A stretch of DNA of 64,000 bases from Viola odorata (taxonomy: Eukaryota > Streptophyta > Magnoliopsida > Malpighiales > Violaceae), in contig OY829538.1 of assembly GCA_963691705.1 (NCBI GenBank), positions 28,168,836 to 28,232,835 of the forward strand, read 5' to 3'. The translations under genes and the position numbers were made by a program. Below the pieces are notes generated by a model. That model was not told where the DNA came from and searched no databases. It was given only the letters and a program-made list of their open reading frames with translations. Position 1 is the first letter of the stretch. Every line of letters begins with the position of its first letter. Shown one piece after another: positions 59,355-64,000 of the stretch.

Positions 59355-61836
59355 ATGATGGTCATAGGGTCTGTCATAACCCATCAGGTTGTTCAAGCTA
59401 GCTCTCTCAATGTTAAAACCTGTGATTTACATATTATTTCTTTGATTAAACCATTTGGTCTCCACTGTCTAGATGGAATGGGTTTTTTCCATATAGAGAA
59501 AGGTTTTCTTTTGATGAATACAGGTCTCACAATCAAGGTAGACCTGATCTTCAGCCACAAGAACAAAGGGAACTAAAAATTTCCTCCACTGAATGCAGAA
59601 GGCAACCCTGTTCTACCTCTTGATGTAGATCTGCCCCCACCAGCTCCTGCACCTCAGCCAGTCCTTGCACAACAACCTGCTCCTCCACCAAATCCTCCAT
59701 CAGCTGCTGCTAGTACCTCCCAGACAGATTCTCACAACTTAACAACCCTCGCAGCTCGGACTGAGCTTCTGTGTGAGCTCTTTGAGCTCCAGCAAAAAAC
59801 TGCTAGCGGTAAATTGACCCGGAGGCCGTTGTACATGCCAAGATAAAGATGATGACCTCGGGGTCTGTCATAACCCATCAGGTTGTTCAAGCTAGCTCTC
59901 TCAATGTTAAAACCTATGATTTACATGTTATTTCTTTGATTAAACCACTTGGTCTCCGCTGTCTAGATGGAATGGGTTTCTTTCATATAGAGAAAGGCTT
60001 TCTTTTCATGAATACAGGTTTCACAATCAAGGTGGACCAGATCATCAGCCACAAGAACAAAGGGAACTACAAATTTCCTCCACTGCATGTAGAAGGCAAC
60101 CCTGGTTTACCTCTTGATGTTGATCTGCCCCCACCAGCTCCTGCACCTCAGCCAGTCCTTGCACCACAACCTGCTCGTCCACCAAATCCTCCATCAGCTG
60201 CTTCTAGTACCTCCTAGACAGATTCCCACAACTTTGCAACCCTCGCAGCTCGGACTGAGCTCCTGTGTGAGCTCTTTGAGCTCCAGCAAAAAACTGCTAG
60301 TGGTAAATTGACCCGGAGGCCATTGTACATGCCAAGATAAAGATGATGGTCATAGGGTCTGTCATAACCCATCAGGTTGTTCAAGCTAGCTCTCTCAGTG
60401 TTAAAACCTGTGATTTACATATTATTTCTTTGATTAAACCACTTGGTCTCCATTGTCTAGATGGAATGGGTTTCTTCCATATAGAGAAAGGTTTTCGTTT
60501 GATGAATACAGGTCTCACAATCAAGGTAGACCAGATCTTCAGCCACAAGAACAAAGGGAACTACAAATTTCCTCCAGTGGATGCAGAAGGCTACCCTGTT
60601 CTACCTCTTAAAGAGGATCTGCCCCCACCAGCTCCTGCACCTCAGCCAGTCCTTGCACCACAACCTGCTCGTCCACCAAATCCTCCATCAGCTGCTTCTA
60701 GTACCTCCTAGACAGATTCCCACAACTTTGCAACCCTCGCAGCTCGGACTAAGCTCCTGTGTGAGCTCCTGTGTGAGCTCTTTGAGCTCCAGCAAAAAAC
60801 TGCTAGTGGTAAATTGACCCGGAGGCCATTGTACATGCCAAGATAAAGATGATGGTCATAGGGTCTGTCATAACCCATCAGGTTGTTCAAGCTAGCTCTC
60901 TCAGTGTTAAAACCTGTGATTTACATATTATTTCTTTGATTAAACCACTTGGTCTCCATTGTCTAGATGGAATGGGTTTCTTCCATATAGAGAAAGGTTT
61001 TCTTTTGATGAATACAGGTCTCACAATCAAGGTAGACCAGATCTTCAGCCACAAGAACAAAGGGAACTACAAATTTCCTCCAGTGGATGCAGAAGGCTAC
61101 CCTGTTCTACCTCTTAAAGAGGATCTGCCCCCACCAGCTCCTGCACCTCAGCCAGTCCTTGCACCACAACCTGCTCGTCCACCAAATCCTCCATCAGCTG
61201 CTTCTTGTACCTCCCAGACAGATTCCCACAACTTAGCAACCCTCGCAGCTCGGACTGAGCTCCTGTGTGAGCTCTTTGAGCTCCAGCAAAAAACTGCTAG
61301 CGGTAAATTGACCCGGAGGCCGTTGTACATGCCAAGATAAAGATGATGGTCATAGGGTCTGTCATAACCCATCAGGTTGTTCAAGCTAGCTCTCTCAATG
61401 TTAAAACCTGTGATTTACATATTATTTCTTTGATTAAACCACTTGGTCTCCACTATCTAGATGGAGTGGGTTTCTTCCATATAGAGAAAGACTTTCTTTT
61501 CATGAATACGGGTTTCACAATGAAGGTGGACCAGATCTTCAGCCACAACAACAAAGGGAACTACAAATTTCCTCCACTGCATGCAGAAGGCAACCCTGTT
61601 CTACCTCTTGATGTAGATCTGCCCCCACCAGCTCCTGAACCTCAGCCAGTCCTTGCACTACAACCTGCTCGTCCACCAAATCCTCCATCAGCTGCTTCTA
61701 GTACCTCCCAGACAGATTCCCACAACTTAGCAACCCTCGCAGCTCGGACTGAGCTCCTGTGTGAGCTCTTTGAGCTCCAGCAAAAAACTGCTAGCGGTAA
61801 ATTGACCCGGAGGCCGTTGTACATGCCAAGATAAAG
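59355..61836 (+). repeat. Domain 3 5-mer HOR derivative (2482 bp)
   Basis: P 59355, Q 59849 (494 bp), S/Q hybrid 60343 (506 bp), S 60849, T 61343. The hybrid begins as S and ends as Q, with the TAG stop, the 12-bp expansion and a ggactaagctcc variant. Confidence 0.9.
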
Positions 61837-63836
61837 ATGATGGTCATAGGGTCTGTCATAACCCATCAGGTTGTTCAAGCTAGCTCTCTCAATGTTAAAA
61901 CCTGTGATTTACATATTATTTCTTTGATTAAACCATTTGGTCTCCACTGACTAGATGGAATGGGTTTCTTCCATATAGAGAAAGGTTTTCTTTTGATGAA
62001 TACAGGTCTCACAATCAAGGTAGACCTGATCTTCAGCCACAAGAACAAAGGGAACTTAAAATTTCCTCCACTGAATGCAGAAGGCAACCCTGTTCTACCT
62101 CTTGATGTAGATCTGCCCCCACCAGCTCCTGCACCTCAGCCAGTCCTTGCACAACAACCTGCTCCTCCACCAAATCCTCCATCAGCTGCTGCTAGTACCT
62201 CCCAGACAGATTCTCACAACTTAACAACCCTCGCAGCTCGGACTGAGCTTCTGTGTGAGCTCTTTGAGCTCCAGCAAAAAACTGCTAGCGGTAAATTGAC
62301 CCGGAGGCCGTTGTACATGCCAAGATAAAGATGATGACCTCGGGGTCTGTCATAACCCATCAGGTTGTTCAAGCTAGCTCTCTCAATGTTAAAACCTATG
62401 ATTTACATGTTATTTCTTTGATTAAACCACTTGGTCTCCGCTGTCTAGATGGAATGGGTTTCTTTCATATAGAGAAAGGCTTTCTTTTCATGAATACAGG
62501 TTTCACAATCAAGGTGGACCAGATCATCAGCCACAAGAACAAAGGGAACTACAAATTTCCTCCACTGCATGTAGAAGGCAACCCTGGTTTACCTCTTGAT
62601 GTTGATCTGCCCCCACCAGCTCCTGCACCTCAGCCAGTCCTTGCACCACAACCTGCTCGTCCACCAAATCCTCCATCAGCTGCTTCTAGTACCTCCTAGA
62701 CAGATTCCCACAACTTTGCAACCCTCGCAGCTCGGACTAAGCTCCTGTGTGAGCTCCTGTGTGAGCTCTTTGAGCTCCAGCAAAAAACTGCTAGTGGTAA
62801 ATTGACCCGGAGGCCATTGTACATGCCAAGATAAAGATGATGGTCATAGGGTCTGTCATAACCCATCAGGTTGTTCAAGCTAGCTCTCTCAGTGTTAAAA
62901 CCTGTGATTTACATATTATTTCTTTGATTAAACCACTTGGTCTCCATTGTCTAGATGGAATGGGTTTCTTCCATATAGAGAAAGGTTTTCTTTTGATGAA
63001 TACAGGTCTCACAATCAAGGTAGACCAGATCTTCAGCCACAAGAACAAAGGGAACTACAAATTTCCTCCAGTGGATGCAGAAGGCTACCCTGTTCTACCT
63101 CTTAAAGAGGATCTGCCCCCACCAGCTCCTGCACCTCAGCCAGTCCTTGCACCACAACCTGCTCGTCCACCAAATCCTCCATCAGCTGCTTCTAGTACCT
63201 CCTAGACAGATTCCCACAACTTTGCAACCCTCGCAGCTCGGACTAAGCTCCTGTGTGAGCTCCTGTGTGAGCTCTTTGAGCTCCAGCAAAAAACTGCTAG
63301 TGGTAAATTGACCCGGAGGCCATTGTACATGCCAAGATAAAGATGATGGTCATAGGGTCTGTCATAACCCATCAGGTTGTTCAAGCTAGCTCTCTCAGTG
63401 TTAAAACCTGTGATTTACATATTATTTCTTTGATTAAACCACTTGGTCTCCATTGTCTAGATGGAATGGGTTTCTTCCATATAGAGAAAGGTTTTCTTTT
63501 GATGAATACAGGTCTCACAATCAAGGTAGACCAGATCTTCAGCCACAAGAACAAAGGGAACTACAAATTTCCTCCAGTGGATGCAGAAGGCTACCCTGTT
63601 CTACCTCTTAAAGAGGATCTGCCCCCACCAGCTCCTGCACCTCAGCCAGTCCTTGCACCACAACCTGCTCGTCCACCAAATCCTCCATCAGCTGCTTCTT
63701 GTGCCTCCTAGACAGATTCCCACAACTTAGCAACCCTCGCAGCTCGGACTGAGCTCCTGTGTGAGCTCTTTGAGCTCCAGCAAAAAACTGCTAGCGGTAA
63801 ATTGACCCGGAGGCCGTTGTACATGCCAAGATAAAG
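61837..63836 (+). repeat. Domain 3 5-mer HOR derivative, second copy (cut by window end)
   Basis: P 61837, Q 62331 (506 bp), S/Q hybrid 62837 (506 bp), S 63343, followed by T at 63837. The P unit has CTGACTAG and reads gggaacttaaaa where other P units read gggaactaaaaa. Q and the hybrid share ggactaagctcc with the hybrid at 60343. Confidence 0.9.
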
Positions 63837-64000
63837 ATGATGGTCATAGGGTCTGTCATAACCCATCAGGTTGTTCAAGCTAGCTCTCTCAATGTTAAAA
63901 CCTGTGATTTACATATTATTTCTTTGATTAAACCACTTGGTCTCCACTATCTAGATGGAGTGGGTTTCTTCCATATAGAGAAAGACTTTCTTTTCATGAA
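63837..64000 (+). repeat. Partial T monomer at right edge
   Basis: First 164 bases of a T-type unit (ccactatctagatggagtg, agaaagactttc), cut by the window end. The array continues beyond it. Confidence 0.92.

Larger units (their letters stand above)
1..64000 (+). repeat. 494-bp plant satellite array, head to tail
   Basis: Monomers of 494 bp (range 416 to 674 bp, plus units split by insertions) follow one another in the same orientation through the window. The only interruptions are E1, E2 and two solo LTRs. The phase used here starts at each ATGATG, giving starts at 62, 556, 1050 and so on. Landmarks in each unit are a 5' tag (gtcatgggg, acctcgggg or gtcataggg), a caagctagctctctca segment, a proline-coding stretch and a GAGCTC cluster near the 3' end. 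About 113 complete monomers are present plus pieces at both edges, so the array extends beyond the window. The monomer is not one I can match to a named satellite family. Confidence 0.98.

Noticed and set aside
62..64000. CRISPR-like array
   Set aside because: The repeats are contiguous 494-bp units without short direct repeats and unique spacers, and the retroelements show a plant nuclear genome.
1..64000. CENP-B-box-like motif or telomere repeats in the monomer
   Set aside because: No TTCG..CGGG-type box or TTTAGGG run was seen in the monomer, so a centromeric role cannot be argued from motifs.

Overview
The window is nuclear DNA of a flowering plant, probably a eudicot, from satellite-rich heterochromatin such as pericentromere or centromere. 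The evidence is wall-to-wall tandem repetition of a 494-bp monomer, LTR retrotransposons with TG...CA ends and 5-bp target duplications, and the plant Ty3/gypsy-like tail 'SRTNPFKGRGDD' encoded just before a 3' LTR. No rRNA, tRNA, CRISPR, bacterial operon or ordinary single-copy gene was found. The species and chromosome cannot be named from sequence alone.

Layout. About 113 complete monomers plus two partial ones run head to tail on the + strand. Each can be phased from an ATGATG to the base before the next one. Domain 1 (1-20815) is organised as a 12-monomer higher-order repeat (HOR) of about 5.93 kb (1050-6979 and 6980-12910), itself a 5-mer plus a 7-mer, followed by a lone 7-mer (12911-16369), a 5-mer (16370-18839) and four transitional monomers. 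Domain 2 (20816-34362) is built from 9-monomer blocks; each block carries a 616-bp solo LTR at the same site, and 503/674-bp length-variant monomers are frequent. A 2.2-kb non-autonomous LTR element, E1 (34363-36582), separates it from domain 3 (36599-64000). Domain 3 is a 4-monomer HOR (types P-Q-S-T, about 1.98 kb) with 2-, 3- and 5-mer derivatives, interrupted by a 3.5-kb non-autonomous LTR element, E2 (41467-44990), whose two 616-bp LTRs look identical.

Coding content. An uninterrupted monomer has a 163-codon ORF that stops with TAA two bases before the next ATG. Because 494 is not a multiple of three, the ORF moves to another frame in each successive monomer. Many monomers carry stops or frameshifts that are inherited by HOR position, so these ORFs are best read as passengers, possibly the remains of a coding sequence, rather than working genes. 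E1 and E2 encode only gag-like or unknown low-complexity fragments. No protease, reverse transcriptase, RNase H or integrase was seen, so both would need proteins supplied by a relative.

How it fits together. The array grew by unequal exchange and conversion of whole HOR blocks. LTR elements inserted, one collapsed to a solo LTR, and the block containing it was then copied. The most unusual signal is in E1 and E2. Each carries two copies of a module made of a 7-bp-stem hairpin with an AGGA loop, an 18-nt polypurine-rich spacer and then the first bases of the LTR. One copy is at the true 3' LTR and a second lies 183 or 288 bp upstream. The stems differ by compensating base changes and the spacing is exactly 18 nt in all four copies.
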